Of a DNA stretch of 64,000 nucleotides, positions 1 through 10,443 are shown in pieces. Positions within the stretch are counted from its first letter, which is position 1; every line of letters begins with the position of its first letter. Below the pieces are notes generated by a model. That model was not told the DNA's origin, did not search any database, and saw only the letters and a list, made by a program, of their open reading frames with translations. The stretch is taken from contig JAQRGA010000057.1 of the NCBI GenBank assembly GCA_029237695.1, forward strand, positions 1 to 64,000, in the 5' to 3' direction. The position numbers and the translations under genes were made by a program. Source of the stretch: Conchocele bisecta (taxonomy: Eukaryota; Mollusca; Bivalvia; Lucinida; Thyasiridae).

Positions 1-106
1 TCGTCTTCCGACAGCAACCAAACCGAGGCGCGACCGCCCTGGCGGCCATCCCACCCGCAAGCATCCCAATTGCCTGATTTCGCTCGTTTTCGGAAAGCCG
101 TGGCAT
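1..106 (-). CDS. Tc1-like transposase, N-terminal DNA-binding part (partial)
   Basis: The first 35 codons of a Tc1/mariner transposase are visible, starting at the ATG complementary to 104-106 and running off the left edge. The peptide begins MPRLSENERNQAIGML and continues to a GCCRKT motif, the same opening as in the second copy at 5221-5433. In this family the region forms the first helix-turn-helix of the paired-like domain that binds the terminal repeats. No lesion is seen in the visible part, but the catalytic domain is not in the window, so intactness cannot be judged. Confidence 0.75.
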   Translation of the reverse strand, partial: MPRLSENERNQAIGMLAGGMAARAVAPRFGCCRKT

Positions 107-404
107 ATCGAAAACAGTGAAAAATTAAAAAAGTTTTTTATCTTTCCGAATAGCCCCTATCGCATGAATGGTACGACATGAACTGAATCACCTTATCGAT
201 GACAAGTATAGCGTGCACGTGCAAAAGTGGAAATCAACGTTCCGGTCACTGGCCGCTATGTAAACCGTGTGTATCGGCTAAACTCTACACGATCGTATTC
301 TGAACATCGCCACGGTTTAAAATACATGTACTTTGAACATGTGGTACATACATAGACAGAGCTACACCGGCTATAAAACAGGGACGTTTCTAGTTTTGTT
401 GAGT
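1..404 (-). mobile_element. Tc1-like transposon, end fragment running off the left edge
   Basis: The segment aligns by eye, with many substitutions, to the 5' part of the complete Tc1 copy at 4157-5748: transposase start, upstream leader and terminal repeat. The terminal motif GGGACGTTTCTAGTTTTG near 381-398 matches the terminal repeat of that copy, followed by GAGTA as expected for a TA target. The remainder lies outside the window. Confidence 0.75.
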
Positions 405-1049
405 AGGTTACAAAAAGGGTCCAAGTTCTTTTGGGCCACACTGTACAAGTGTCGGTGAACATTCGAACTAACCAGCTCTGCATTCAAAATGATATTGCAC
501 ATTCGAAATAGTCGACATACGAATGTTGATTTATGTTAATGTGATCGCAGAGTAAATTTCACAGATCCCGTAGTCGGTAGAAGCCCATGACTGTACTGTC
601 TGTTCCATGTGTCGCTGCCGACGAACATTTGGCTATCAAACACATTAAACCTAGGAATTGATCAGCTCAATGTCGGGTTTCATGTCCAATCCATGCGTTG
701 GGGGCATCATTGCTCATTTTGCCATAACTGATACATTTGTATTGCAATCTGAATGGAAAGGGTCAGTGGAAGCAGTGGATGTAGCCGCCTTCTTTCACGG
801 ACCCCACCCTGGGATTGCTCAAACCCAGTAACAACGATGACATACACTTACCCCTCTCACAACAACTCTATCTCGGAAATATGTGAAGTAACGTGTCCTC
901 GGATTGATGTACTGTCGCAGCAGTCTGATTGGCTGATAAATATAGCAAAGTTTGTCGTCTTTTGGCTTCGTGCCATTGCCACAGCCTCGCTCCTCCGAGA
1001 TGTTCATATTGATATAGTACGTCTGTACCTCTGGAAATATCGTGTTGTT
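405..1049. other. No gene seen; dispersed repeat fragment
   Basis: No ORF here has family features. The stretch ACTGTCTGTTCCATGT followed by GCTGCCGACG near 594-625 recurs near 30411-30440, so at least part is a dispersed repeat. A weakly Cys-containing minus-strand reading near 819-1007 lacks the module spacing of the exons further right. Confidence 0.4.
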
Positions 1050-1111
1050 ATATTGAATTTATTACATTATCACAGCCAAAATGGCTGTGATAATGTAATA
1101 CATTCAGTATA
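1050..1111. repeat. Family C hairpin core
   Basis: Near-perfect palindrome with arms of about 19 bp around CAGCCAAAATGGCTG. The same core is the centre of the three complete family C MITEs at 6157, 10160 and 11599. The outer arms are missing here. Confidence 0.7.
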
Positions 1112-1679
1112 ATTATGGCGTTACAGTCCGATGTGCACTGCCAAAAATAGTTACACGTTCCATAAATTCACAATGCAAACGCCCATTCAACGTATTGCGT
1201 TTGTATCACAATGCATTACAACAAACACACGTGACGTCGTACTACGTTGTTGATTCGTTACAGTTTGTTGACGTCATTAATTACACGACACTGTCAATAA
1301 CGGCACGCTATTGACCAGCAATGCTGTCGTTCCATGAATTGTGACAAAATTACGCAAAACAAGATGATTCTTAATTTCAACGCCCTATTTGGCTGTCTTG
1401 GCTATCAGAACATGATATAAATGTAAATAACACAACCATAGGCTGTTGCGTTTACTGTAGTATGAAAAACATTTGGTCTGCATTTGGTCCTTCGGACGAC
1501 CTAGTGTCGACCAAACAACCAGACTGAAATATGGCGTCAATGAGTACCAGACAACGCGATACCGTTGCAGACAAATACGCAGACTGAATATTGCTCGGCT
1601 AAAAGTAGGATATGTCCATCAATGGATGCGACCAGGAACAGTATGATGACTGACTATCATAATAGACATAGTAGTTGAT
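1112..1679. other. No feature recognised
   Basis: AT-rich sequence without coding signatures, terminal repeats or tandem structure that I could see. Confidence 0.4.
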
Positions 1680-1686
1680 GACATAT

Positions 1687-2055
1687 CAGGGCTCCAGATA
1701 AGGAATTAGTAATTGAGTATTTTCACTCCATCATATCTGAAGCAATTAGGTATTTCAATATTTTAATTGGGTATAATAAAATCACACTACAACAATTATT
1801 GAATAGTTTGCTTCGAAATGAAAACATGTTTCGACATTTCATTAGAATTGTCTCCTTGGAGACAATTCTAATGAAATACCAAGATGTGTTTTCATGGGAA
1901 ATAAGAAAAATATGCTGTATTTGTGATCTGTTTATTGTTTTCTGTAGCATGATAAAGGTACCACAAATTTATTATTGCTTTTTGATACTCGCTACTTCTG
2001 ATTTTAATTGGGTATTCACGCAAATACGTAGCTTATCTGGAGCTCTGGAGCTCTG
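1687..2055. mobile_element. Family F MITE, hAT-like ends
   Basis: It begins CAGGGCTCCAGATAAG and ends with the inverse, CTTATCTGGAGCTCTG, and has a central hairpin ATTAGAATTGTCTCC/GGAGACAATTCTAAT. The heptamer GACATAT lies on both sides (1680-1686 and 2056-2062), which looks like a target-site duplication. Two more copies are at 13048 and 16339. The hAT assignment rests on the CAGGG-type terminus and is tentative. Confidence 0.7.
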
Positions 2056-2267
2056 GACATATGATATATAATTATTTACACCCATTACATTAAACTAATA
2101 ACCATTGTTAACATACAAATATACCTGTGTGTATTCATTATAGGGCGAGTGTTGCCTTAGAAGGCTGTGTAGTATCACATATATTTTGAATGAAACTTAA
2201 CTTAAACTTAAACACACTCACATTAAATATTTGTGTAGAATTACATTGACATGTAAAAATATATTCG

Positions 2268-2431
2268 TTATATTTGCTGGCGTATCCCGGCACACAGGCA
2301 GTGAGCCCAACCTACCATCTGCTGGCACCGGGTACCAACTCGGTCACGACACTTCCAGTACCGGTTAGACGAGTTATCACACTGGCGGCCTATCTGAATT
2401 TCCGGTATACTTGGGACGATTGAAAACGGTC
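2268..2431 (-). CDS. Candidate terminal Cys-rich exon of the LDLa/EB gene
   Basis: An acceptor (CATATTACAG) precedes an open frame in phase 1, the phase used by nearly every exon of this gene. The frame encodes about 53 residues and closes with TAA at 2268-2270. It contains the cysteine series IGRQC, YWKC, GTRC and HCLCAG, so a C-x-C-x-x-like end as in the EB modules, but the last Cys of a full module is absent and the stop follows at once. No AATAAA is seen in the 200 nt downstream. It could be the C-terminal exon, or a chance open frame in a repeat-poor stretch; the in-phase acceptor is the main support. Confidence 0.4.
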
Positions 2432-2533
2432 CTGTAATATGACAACATAGGTGCAATGTATAGGTGGTTGAGTAATCGCGTTCTCTTGATGTTGTATTGT
2501 ATTGTACTGTACCCGGGGTTCTGATGACACACT

Positions 2534-2837
2534 ATTTTATCCCTGACAACACAGTGCGCATGTGCTGTGAAACACAGTGCCGTGAAACAGTTTTGATATC
2601 CTGTCAATGCGACAAAATCACTGCGTATGAATATGTGCGGTGGCTGGGGTTATATTTTTGCCTTTTACAGCCATTTGTAGGTGTTGACGGGATAAATAGA
2701 ATAGTAGGTTAGTGCCGTGAATGGGAAAAATATCTGGCGCGGCACGGAAACGGGATGTGCTCAGTTGTCTCGCCCATCCCGTTTCCCGAGCCTTAGCATA
2801 TATATTTTTTCCATTCACGGCACTAACCTACTATTCT
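2534..2837 (+). mobile_element. Family A twin-palindrome MITE, copy 1
   Basis: There are two abutting inverted-repeat modules. The first is bounded by TTATCCCTGACAACAC and GTGTTGACGGGATAA. The second (2698-2837) is bounded by AGAATAGTAGGTTAGTGCCG and its inverse. The central part of module 2 carries GGAAACGGGATGTGC and its inverse. Confidence 0.8.
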
Positions 2838-3633
2838 CATTTAGTTTTCATGTGCGCCCCGTCTCTAGAAAATGTCTTAATTTGAGCATACGTCAGGAAA
2901 GTAAAAACCAATGAGACTGGTGCTTATTTCGATGGTTATCTATGCAGTTTGGCGACCATCTGGAAATAATACTTATTTTCACTTGCTCTACTTTTGCCAT
3001 TAAATATATAGTGATAACTACAAAACAGTAAGCTTCGTAATCAATGATAAGTATGTCCATACCCATTCAGTAATCGATATATTTAGATCAGTTGCATCTG
3101 TGTTCCAACTTCAAAATGGATGAAGAATTTTACTTCCCATGCGAGATATATGTACACATATTACGTAAATAGTCCGAACTTGAATGCAAATAAGACAACA
3201 CCTGATTTCTGAAATGGTCACCAAGCAGTTTACTCTCATTTGCATTCAATGTACATATATGCATACAAATATGTACAATATAATCATTGTAACTCACAAC
3301 ATGTGATAATAGCATTTAATGGCTTCGAAATATATGTTCATGGTTGAAATGACGATTACACATAAACCTATCTAACTGACATCACAATTGAATACAGTGT
3401 GCCATTAAACATAGTTCACAACCAAAATGATAAACAATAAAAAAACATTAGACACTTGCAGTCCTAAATTATATTATTACAGGTATATTAATTAATGAAT
3501 GTGTATAACTTGAACACTGGGATGATTGTTATAGTCGCTGATCAAGAGCTACCGATGGGTTAATTCTGCAAACATGGCTGGCAAAACTCGTGTCCATGTA
3601 CTACAGTAAACTCACTGCATTAGGCTATGCACA
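2838..3633. other. No feature recognised
   Basis: AT-rich spacer with short imperfect inverted segments (for example around 3130-3310) but no repeat family seen elsewhere in the window and no coding signature. Confidence 0.4.
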
Positions 3634-3934
3634 TTTATCCCATCAACACAGTGCGTATGTGCCGTGAAACACGGTGCCGTGAAACATTTTTGATATCCTG
3701 TCAATACGACATAATCACTGCGTATGAATATGTGCGGTGGTTGTTTTTTTTTTTTGTATTTTAAAGCCATTTATAGGTGTTGACGGGATAAATAGAATAG
3801 TAGGTTAGTGCCGTGAATTGGGAAACATATCTGGCGCGGCACGGAAACGGGATGTGCTCGGCAGAGCCTCGCCCATCCCGTTTCCTAAGCCTTGCCATAT
3901 ATTGTTCCCATTCACGGCACTAACCTACTATTCT
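3634..3934 (+). mobile_element. Family A twin-palindrome MITE, copy 2
   Basis: Same two-module layout and orientation as copy 1, with module 1 from TTATCCCATCAACACAG to GTGTTGACGGGATAA and module 2 closing at CTACTATTCT. Confidence 0.85.
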
Positions 3935-4156
3935 CTATGTATGCCATTTCTCGCGTACATGTACACACACGAAAGTTTCAACATCGTATCTTCCTATAAA
4001 ATGTATAATATATTACATGTACTACAAGTCTAGGTGAGACGGTTGAGACACAGGTAGAAGTAACGGACCGAGCTCTATAAATACATTAAATATGCCTAAA
4101 AGCATCAATAAATGAAGAAAAAAATAAACTAATTTTTGTTTAATCCTTACATATAT

Positions 4157-5748
4157 AGTGAGCAACAGTGGAAACGTCCCAGCATATTCAGGGAAAGATT
4201 GCTGGAAATCTATAAGGATGGTGGAACTAAAATCTGTACAGAAAATGAAGTTTAATCACTTGTGAATCCATATCAGTTAAAAAAAATTTTTGTTGCGATG
4301 AAAAGATTTCGAGTAACATCTCGGCGAATTCAGAAGGAGTCAAAATAAAAAATCTGATTTTTTAATTTTTTAAAAAAATGTTTAGGGCTCGATGATTTCT
4401 CTAAAAAAACATCCACTGTATTCTGTATGATTAATACCGTGTGTGGCCACCATTTGCATGAATACACGCCATAACTCTACGGCGCATGGACGTGACGTAA
4501 CGCAGAATTAGTGGGTTAGGCAGATTCCTCCATTCTTGTTGTGAAGCCTGTGTCAGATCTCGAATGTTGTCAATTTGGTGGTAAGCCCTCGCCTTACGAC
4601 CCACCTCATCCCAGACGTGCTCGATTGGGTTGAGATCAGGGGAAACCGCAGGCCATGGAAGGACGTCGACGTTGTTACGAGCCAGGTATTGAGTTGTGAT
4701 TCTGGCTGTGTGCGGGCGGGCATTGTCTTGCTGCAATGTTATATCAGAGCCGTGGTGGCGAATGAAAGGCATTGCATGAGGAGTTAGCACCTCAGCAATG
4801 TAGCGCTGTGCATTGAGATTGCCCTGTATGACCACGAGCTCAGTCTTACGGTTCCCCATGATCCCACCCCACACCATTACACTCCCTCCCCCGAACCTGT
4901 CCCTCTCAACCACACAGCAATCGGCGAATCTCTCGTTTTTGCGTCTGTATACGCGTAGCCTACCATCTGCATGGCTGAGTGTGAACCGAGATTCGTCAGT
5001 AAAGAGAACTCGGTTCCACTCAGCCCGCCGCCGCCAATTCAAATGACGTCGCGACCACAATAACCACGGTGACGTCGCGTCATTATTTGACCGGTATATG
5101 GGCGTCGTGCTCTGATTGGCAGCGCGTTGCATCGCAAGCGCCTACGGATGGTCTGCGCTGACACACAGTATCTCCTACTAGCCGTTACGGTGGCTGGCAA
5201 ACGACGCTGACTTAAGTGGGTTAACGTGATGTAGCGGTCTGTCCTGGCGGTGGTGACACGGGGGTGACCGGGGCGGGGACGATCTCAACAGTACCAGTTT
5301 GTTGATACCGGGTCACAAGCCTCTGTATGGTCTTCCGACAGCAGCCGAACCTGCGGGCCACGGCACTGGCCGTCTTTCCGGCGTCCAGCATTCCAATTGC
5401 CTGATTTCTTTCAACTTTAGACAAGCGTGGCATGATGAAAGCAATGAAAAAGTAAAATGTTTTTTAATTTTCGGGTTAGCCTGTGTCGCAAGTATCGTAC
5501 GACGTTGACTGAATTAATTTATCGAGTACAGGTATAGCGTGCAATAAGTGGAAATAAGCGTTCCGGTTGGTGACCGTTTTGAACCTCGTGTATTTGGTGG
5601 AAACTTAACACGGGTGTATTCACAAAATGACCAGGGTGTATTCACAAAATCACCAGTGTCTCGCATGTACATTCACAGAATGTGTAACATAAACATATCC
5701 AGAGATATATCGGTTCAAAAAGTGGAACGTTTCTAGTGTTGCTGAGTA
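4157..5748 (-). mobile_element. Tc1-like DNA transposon, full length
   Basis: Inverted termini AGTGAGCAACAGTGGAAACG (left) and the matching inverse of GTTTCTAGTGTTGCTGAGT (right) flank about 1.59 kb containing one transposase in two pieces. TA dinucleotides abut both ends, as expected for the family. The left-edge fragment at 1-404 is a related copy. Confidence 0.8.
4431..5433 (-). pseudogene. Tc1-like transposase, frameshifted
   Basis: Two open pieces make up one transposase. Piece 5433-5221 encodes the N-terminal paired-like helix-turn-helix (starts MPRLSKVERNQAIGMLDAGK, then RRFGCCRKTIQRLV). Piece 5132-4431 encodes the catalytic core. Catalytic acids are recognisable: first D in LFTDESRF, second D in QQDNARPH, and E in PDLNPIEHVWDEV. 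The spacing between the second D and the E is 34 residues, the DD34E signature of Tc1. The C-terminal end GGHTRY is present. About 90 nt between the pieces are out of frame with the N-terminal part, so at least one frameshift separates binding and catalytic domains. The element is probably inactive but could be mobilised through its termini by a related transposase. Confidence 0.85.
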
Positions 5749-5884
5749 TAGACATATACGTATATGTCTATATATACGGAGTAAAACAATTTGTTTAGAT
5801 TTTATATGTTTTCATTTATTGATGCTTTTAGGCATAGTTAATGTATTTATAGACCTCGGTCCGTTACTTCAACCTGTGGGTTGA

Positions 5885-6156
5885 GATGGTTGTTTTCGAT
5901 GTACATGTACTCATTCACGTCTTCCCTCCAGTAACATAAACCAATGTAAAGCATTACCCATGACGGTAATGGACTACGTGGATGCATATTCGATCAGAGC
6001 TATCGTTGTATGTGGCTTAGCGTGGCTTAAGACATTTGCGATCTGTGCCGATCCAGACCAACTTGCGCATCCACACGGTCTGGTCAGGATCGGCACTGTT
6101 CACCATTCAGTCAGTGAACCACTCCCCATGTCAGTAACAAACCGATATCAGTAGCC
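5885..6156. repeat. Family H foldback element, copy 1 (about 6030-6135)
   Basis: The hairpin GTGCCGATCCAGACC / GGTCTGGTCAGGATCGGCAC at about 6040-6105 is followed by ACTGTTCACCATTCAGTCAG. The same layout (GATCC...hairpin...GATCTGCACTGTTCGCC) recurs at 26352 and 38935, with a fragment at 7245. The other bases have no recognised feature. Confidence 0.6.
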
Positions 6157-6451
6157 GATTTCATCAAAATTGCAAAGCATACTTATCTAGTAAAGTATAC
6201 TTTGAGGGAGTAATCATTTATTTTGACTGAAATGCATTATTTCATATAGAACTAACCACTGCATATATTTGATGATTGAAAGTATGCAAAATTATTATAC
6301 TGACTTTAATAAAATTATCACAGCCAAAATGGCTGTGATAATGGAATAAATTCAGTATAATAAAAATTAATAAATTTATCCTAAAATTGAAGATTTCTCC
6401 CTGAAAGTATACTTTGCTAGAAAAGTATACTTTGCAATATTGGTGAAATAT
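6157..6451. mobile_element. Family C MITE, copy 1
   Basis: Inverted ends carry paired AAGTATACTTTG motifs (GTAAAGTATACTTTGAGGGA at the left, CTAGAAAAGTATACTTTGCA at the right). A central hairpin TCACAGCCAAAATGGCTGTGA matches the core at 1050. Two further copies lie at 10160 and 11599. Confidence 0.8.
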
Positions 6452-6684
6452 GCTACAGATATCACGTTATGATGCTAGAATGTGCCAGTATACCAAGAAA
6501 CAGACGGTAAAATGTCTCCAATCACAGACATAACAGGTGGTCATGTATCTACACACTGAGAAGTTTGTAACATTTTCTGACAAATGAATACCAGATTTAC
6601 GTGTATGTACATACATATATTGAAAACACTCTGAAAATAGTGGCATACAGTCCCCAAATTAAATAAACGGACAAGAAACATATA
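6452..6684. other. No feature recognised
   Basis: AT-rich spacer between two MITEs. Confidence 0.4.
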
Positions 6685-7058
6685 CAGTCGAACCTCCCCG
6701 AACGGCCACCTCTCTACAACAACACCCTCTCTGTAACAGCCGATATTTTATATCCCAAATGGACGATTATATCTCTATATCTAACCCTTAGAATGCTGAG
6801 CACGAAAATTGTCGTCTGATGTTGCTTTTGCATTCTTTCTCAATACAAACATGTTTTGACAGCACTTTAGAATCATTTCCATTGGAAATGATTCTAAAAT
6901 GCTGTCAAAGCATGTATTTGATGAGAATTATCGAAGAAAATAAATAAACAGCAGAGGACAAAATTTAATTCGGCATTAACCTCCCTACAACAGCCACCTC
7001 TCTACAACAGCCAGTTTTGCGTGTTCCCATGTGTGGCTGTTGTACAGAGGTTGCACTG
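6685..7058. mobile_element. pogo/Tigger-like MITE
   Basis: It starts CAGTCGAACCTCCCC and ends GTACAGAGGTTGCACTG, inverted copies of one terminus, with TA immediately outside both ends. Direct copies of CTCTCTACAACA/CTACAACAGCCACC lie inside, and a hairpin AGAATCATTTCC/GGAAATGATTCT is at the centre. A CAGT..AACCTC terminus with TA target is typical of pogo/Tigger elements; no transposase is present. Confidence 0.7.
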
Positions 7059-7329
7059 TATAAAGGTAATGCAAAACATGCGGCATAGAGCTCCAAATGA
7101 AGAGCACAGAAACAGGAGATGGAACTAAGCGAATGCACAATAACGAGTAATTAAAGAAACACAATAGTTATTCCAACCAGAAGTACATGTATTTACTACG
7201 ATACGACATCGGCACCGACTTGGAACGGTTATTGGACAAACAGACACGTGGGTGTCACGGGAGAAATGGGGCTTATGGGTTTTTGCGACCAGTGTAGATC
7301 ACTCGCACTCGCACAGTCTGCTCAGGATC
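7059..7329. other. Spacer with a family H fragment
   Basis: From about 7255 the text GAGAAATGGGGCTTATGGG, then GCGACCAGTGTAGATC and CAGTCTGCTCAGGATCTGC, is shared with the family H copies at 26352 and 38935. It abuts the 3' end of the LINE fragment, so either the LINE was truncated here or H inserted into it. Confidence 0.5.
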
Positions 7330-7534
7330 TGCAAATCGATACGTTCAATCTGATGCGCTTGTGCAAATACCCAAACCTAGCTTCCATAATTTAAAATCGG
7401 TAATATAATCGAATAGCTGTAACACATGTTTTGGCGGCAAATCATTAACACTGTGAAGGCATTTACTCAACTTAAATGCAGCCTTCCGTGCTTGTGCTGA
7501 TAATATGCTCTGTGCGTGTGATAAACAACCTCCT

Positions 7535-7777
7535 GGGGGCCGTTTCACTAAACTTCTTACGACTAAAATGTTCGTAAGTGCAAATTTAAGATCGTCTGTA
7601 AATTTGAATTTATGGATTTACATTTATTGAGCATAGGCTGCATATGCAGCCTATGCTCAATAAATGTAAATCCAATAATTGTTTACAAGAAAACATTGTT
7701 AATGTGAACTTTACAGACTATCATAATTTTGCACTTACGAACATTTTAGTCGTACGTAGTTTAGTGAAACGGGCCCC
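7535..7777. mobile_element. Family B foldback MITE, copy 1
   Basis: Ends GGGGCCGTTTCACTAAACTT and the inverse GTAGTTTAGTGAAACGGGCC enclose AATGTTCGTAAGTGCAAA-type arms and the central palindrome AGGCTGCATATGCAGCCT. It is inserted in the LINE fragment, between the block ending HMG and the block GGCLSHAQ. Confidence 0.85.
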
Positions 7778-8035
7778 ATGTGAGCAAAATTATTTCCAAG
7801 GTGTGAAAATTGTGAAATCATTTTCTGTTGGCAAGAAAAATGAAAATGTCTCAGCAAAATCGCACCTCTCCGGAAAACCACTATTTATTTATCTCTGTAT
7901 TTACTGCTAACTGGTAACCGCCAAAACATATAAACCGTGCTGTAAACCTTCAGCGGACTCGGCACAGATAAATATATCATCGGCATATAGGAGTAATACT
8001 AGACTTTAATCAACCAGTATTTACGGTGTTCCGTT

Positions 8036-9360
8036 AAGGCCATCGTAATATCGCTATCGGGTCGATACTACGATAGTACGATAGTACAATATTACGATGT
8101 CGATAGTACAATACTACGATGACGATAGTACGATGCTACGATGACAATAGTACGATACTACGATGACGATACTACGATGCCACGATGGCGATAGTACGAT
8201 ACCACGATGACGATAACGCGATACCACAATAGTACGATGACGATACTATGATATTATATCGTACTATCGTCATCGTAGTATCGTACTATCGTCAATCGTA
8301 CTGTCGTGATCTCGTAGTATCGACCCGATAGCGATATTACGATGGCCTTAACGGAACACTGTGTATCGTAGTATCGTAATATCGTCATCGTGCTATCGTA
8401 CTATCGTACTATCGTCATCGTAGTATCGTACTATTGTCATCGTAGATATCGTACTATCGTCATCGTAGTATCGCCTTCCGACAGACATGCGCATTCGCAT
8501 CACAAAACAATGGATGACGAGGTGCTTTGCCGGTATTTTGATACATATAATCATCATTAGATTGATTTAATTGTATTTAATAGGTATTTAAGATAGATAT
8601 TTGAAAAATTAATCCTGTTTGCGCCGTTTGCGCCGAAATTCTTGTTTACGCTATTAACAAGGTGTGTGATCACGTGGTTTCCGAACCCGATTTTCCGACG
8701 TGACGTAATCTGTGACGTAATTTTTACAGTCGATTTTCATTAAAATCTTCCTAACAAACGGACGGATTTTGATGATATGTAGCGCACCAAATACGATGGC
8801 ATAAAACAAAAGTATGTGTTTTATGGGTGCTCTGAAAGTTCTTTACAATAACTTATAAATTTCACAAAGAATCTACTGTAAACACATCTACAAAACATGA
8901 CGTCATTCCGTTCGGAAACCACGTGATCCCCCACCTTGATTAAGGCGTAACGCCATTTTCGCAGACAAACAATGCGCATGCGCGTGTCCATCTGGAAGGC
9001 GATACCACCATGACGATAGTACGATACTACGATGACGATAGCACGATGACGATAGTACGATACTACGATAAATAGTGTTCCGTTAAGGCCATCGTAATAT
9101 CGCTATCGGGTCGATACTACGAAATCACGACAGTACGATGACGATAGTACGATACTACGATGACGATAGTACGATGCTACGATTACGATAGTACGATATA
9201 ATATCGTAGTATCGTCATCGTACTATCGTGGTATCGCGTTATCGTCATCGTGGTATCGTACTATCGTCATCGTGCTATCGTATTATCGTCATTGTAGTAT
9301 CGTATATCGTCATCGTAGTATCGACCCGATAGCGATATTACGATGGCCTTAACGGAACAC
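8036..9360. mobile_element. Compound palindromic element with CGATAGTACGAT arrays, inserted in the LINE
   Basis: Two hairpin-forming blocks (about 8036-8358 and 9075-9360) each run from GTGTTCCGTTAAGGCCATCG to its exact inverse, and are filled with imperfect CGATAGTACGATACTACGATGA units. Between them, arms of the same units (8360-8474 and 9001-9074, inverted to one another) flank a core from CCTTCCGACAGACATGCGC to GTGTCCATCTGGAAGG. The whole is thus a nested palindrome. It interrupts the LINE between the VRQGE-like block and YADD. Confidence 0.75.
8658..8938. mobile_element. Family E-related foldback inside the compound element
   Basis: Inverted ends AAGGTGTGTGATCACGTGGT and the matching ACCACGTGATCCCCCACCTT are the same terminal type as the family E copies at 12187, 24553 and 48122. 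It forms the centre of the palindromic compound element, giving a third level of nesting. Confidence 0.6.
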
Positions 9361-9826
9361 CGTAAGTATCAATACGTTCTACTCCTTTCCAGTAAAGTTC
9401 ATCCTACATACATGGCAAATAATTATGGAGAGAAACATTCCACTTGACAGACCCTCAATTCACACAAAGTTTCTTCACCAAGACAGTTATTGAATTTAAC
9501 CCTGGCATTAATATTTTCATACATCGATTGAATGACATTAAATATGTTCCTCTTATTCCTAGTTGTATGAGTTTATACAACAGGGTTTCCCGTACTACAT
9601 AATAACAGGCTTTGGAAAAATCAATGAACGCGCAAAACAGTTTCGATCCCTTGTTTACAGCATGCGAAATTAATCCATGTAGTACAACTATATGCCAGGA
9701 GAGGAAACAATGGAATAGATTGGGAAAACTTTACAAGGGCACCGACTCGGAAAGTCAGTAGACAAAATGTTAATGCAGCATTATAATCGTTACTACAGTC
9801 GAACGTCCATTTTCACAGATTCTTAC

Positions 9827-9973
9827 GTTTGTGACAGACGGTGCCGTCGGAACTGTGTTTGTATTTATAGTGGCAGTGGCAAGTGGAGTTCTCCAGACAC
9901 TCGGAGTGGGCGATCTTGACACAATGCGACTTATCCCACTTCTTCCGACAAAACCCGTCTACATGACCCGGGT
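9827..9973 (-). CDS. Cys-rich (EB-like) exon
   Basis: An acceptor (ACTTTCAG at 9974-9981) and a strong donor (CAAAC/GTAAGAATC) delimit 147 nt, 49 codons, phase 1-1. The encoded stretch includes GFCRKKWDKSHC, ECLENSTCHC and DGTVCHK, so six cysteines with spacing C-x8-C-x7-C-x5-C-x-C-x12-C and one N-x-S/T site (NST). This is the most 3' well-bounded exon of the minus-strand LDLa/EB gene. It keeps the C-x-C core of the EB modules but not their usual C-x5-C-x8 spacing. No lesion is seen. The product is expected to be extracellular; its function is unknown. Confidence 0.75.
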
Positions 9974-10159
9974 CTGAAAGTACGAACCTATATCCGTAAC
10001 TAAGTGTGATTTTGATTTATGTATTCATCAGGAAAAATGCAAAACAACTTTTTCATTCTCGAGACTGTTAATGGGGCTCAAACAGCATTGCGATATAACT
10101 TTGTACAGCAAACGTATTTCCAGAATACAGTAAGCACGTTTATCATGATCCCAACAGTC

Positions 10160-10443
10160 AGCAATGAATGTATACTTTTGTAGCAAAGTATTCTTTGAGG
10201 GAGTAGTCATTTATTTCCCCCGAATTGCATTATTTCATATAGAACTAAGAACTGCATATATTTGATGATTAAAAGTATGCAGAATTATTATACTGAATTT
10301 ATTACATTATCACAGCCAAAATGGCTGTGATAATGTAATAAATTCAATATAATAGAAATTAATAAATTTATCATAAAATTGAAAATGTCTCCCTCAAAGT
10401 ATACTTTGCTAGAGAAGTATACTTTGCAATGTTGATGAAATCG
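10160..10443. mobile_element. Family C MITE, copy 2
   Basis: Same inverted AAGTATACTTTG ends and central hairpin as copy 1. The left end is more degraded (GTATACTTTTGTAGCAAAG). Confidence 0.8.

Larger units (their letters stand above)
4049..5878. mobile_element. Foldback element interrupted by a Tc1 insertion
   Basis: Arms at about 4049-4120 and 5811-5878 are inverted copies of each other; both contain GAAGTAACGGACCGAG and TATGCCTAAAAGCATCAATA. The Tc1 element at 4157-5748 sits between them. The arms are not part of Tc1, because the Tc1 terminal repeats lie inside them and are unrelated. Next to the insertion is a small palindrome AGACATATACGTATATGTCT (5751-5770). Confidence 0.7.
7330..9705 (-). 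pseudogene. LINE reverse transcriptase fragment, broken by two insertions
   Basis: Three minus-strand pieces read as one non-LTR reverse transcriptase. Piece 9705-9366 encodes LHGLISHAVNKGSKLFCAFI, then DFSKA and, after a frameshift and stops, relics of the VRQGECLSP block. Piece 8034-7778 encodes LLLYADDIFICAESAEGLQH, that is the catalytic YADD motif and the conserved residues after it. Piece 7534-7330 encodes the late thumb-like block LSAQARKAAFKLSKCL and LPPKHVLQLFDYI. Between the first two sits the 1.3-kb palindromic element (8036-9360); between the last two sits a family B MITE (7535-7777). The 5' part and endonuclease are absent. Several stops and shifts make it dead. The clade cannot be fixed from this fragment. 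Confidence 0.75.

Noticed and set aside
753..1112. 119-codon open frame and an antisense frame with CGNGTKPKDDKLC
   Set aside because: The plus frame reads into the family C hairpin. The minus frame lacks the module spacing and has no in-phase acceptor.
819..2057. Bacterial-type operon or mobile-island genes
   Set aside because: No ribosome-binding sites, no contiguous coding frames; all real coding pieces in the window are spliced exons or transposon fragments.
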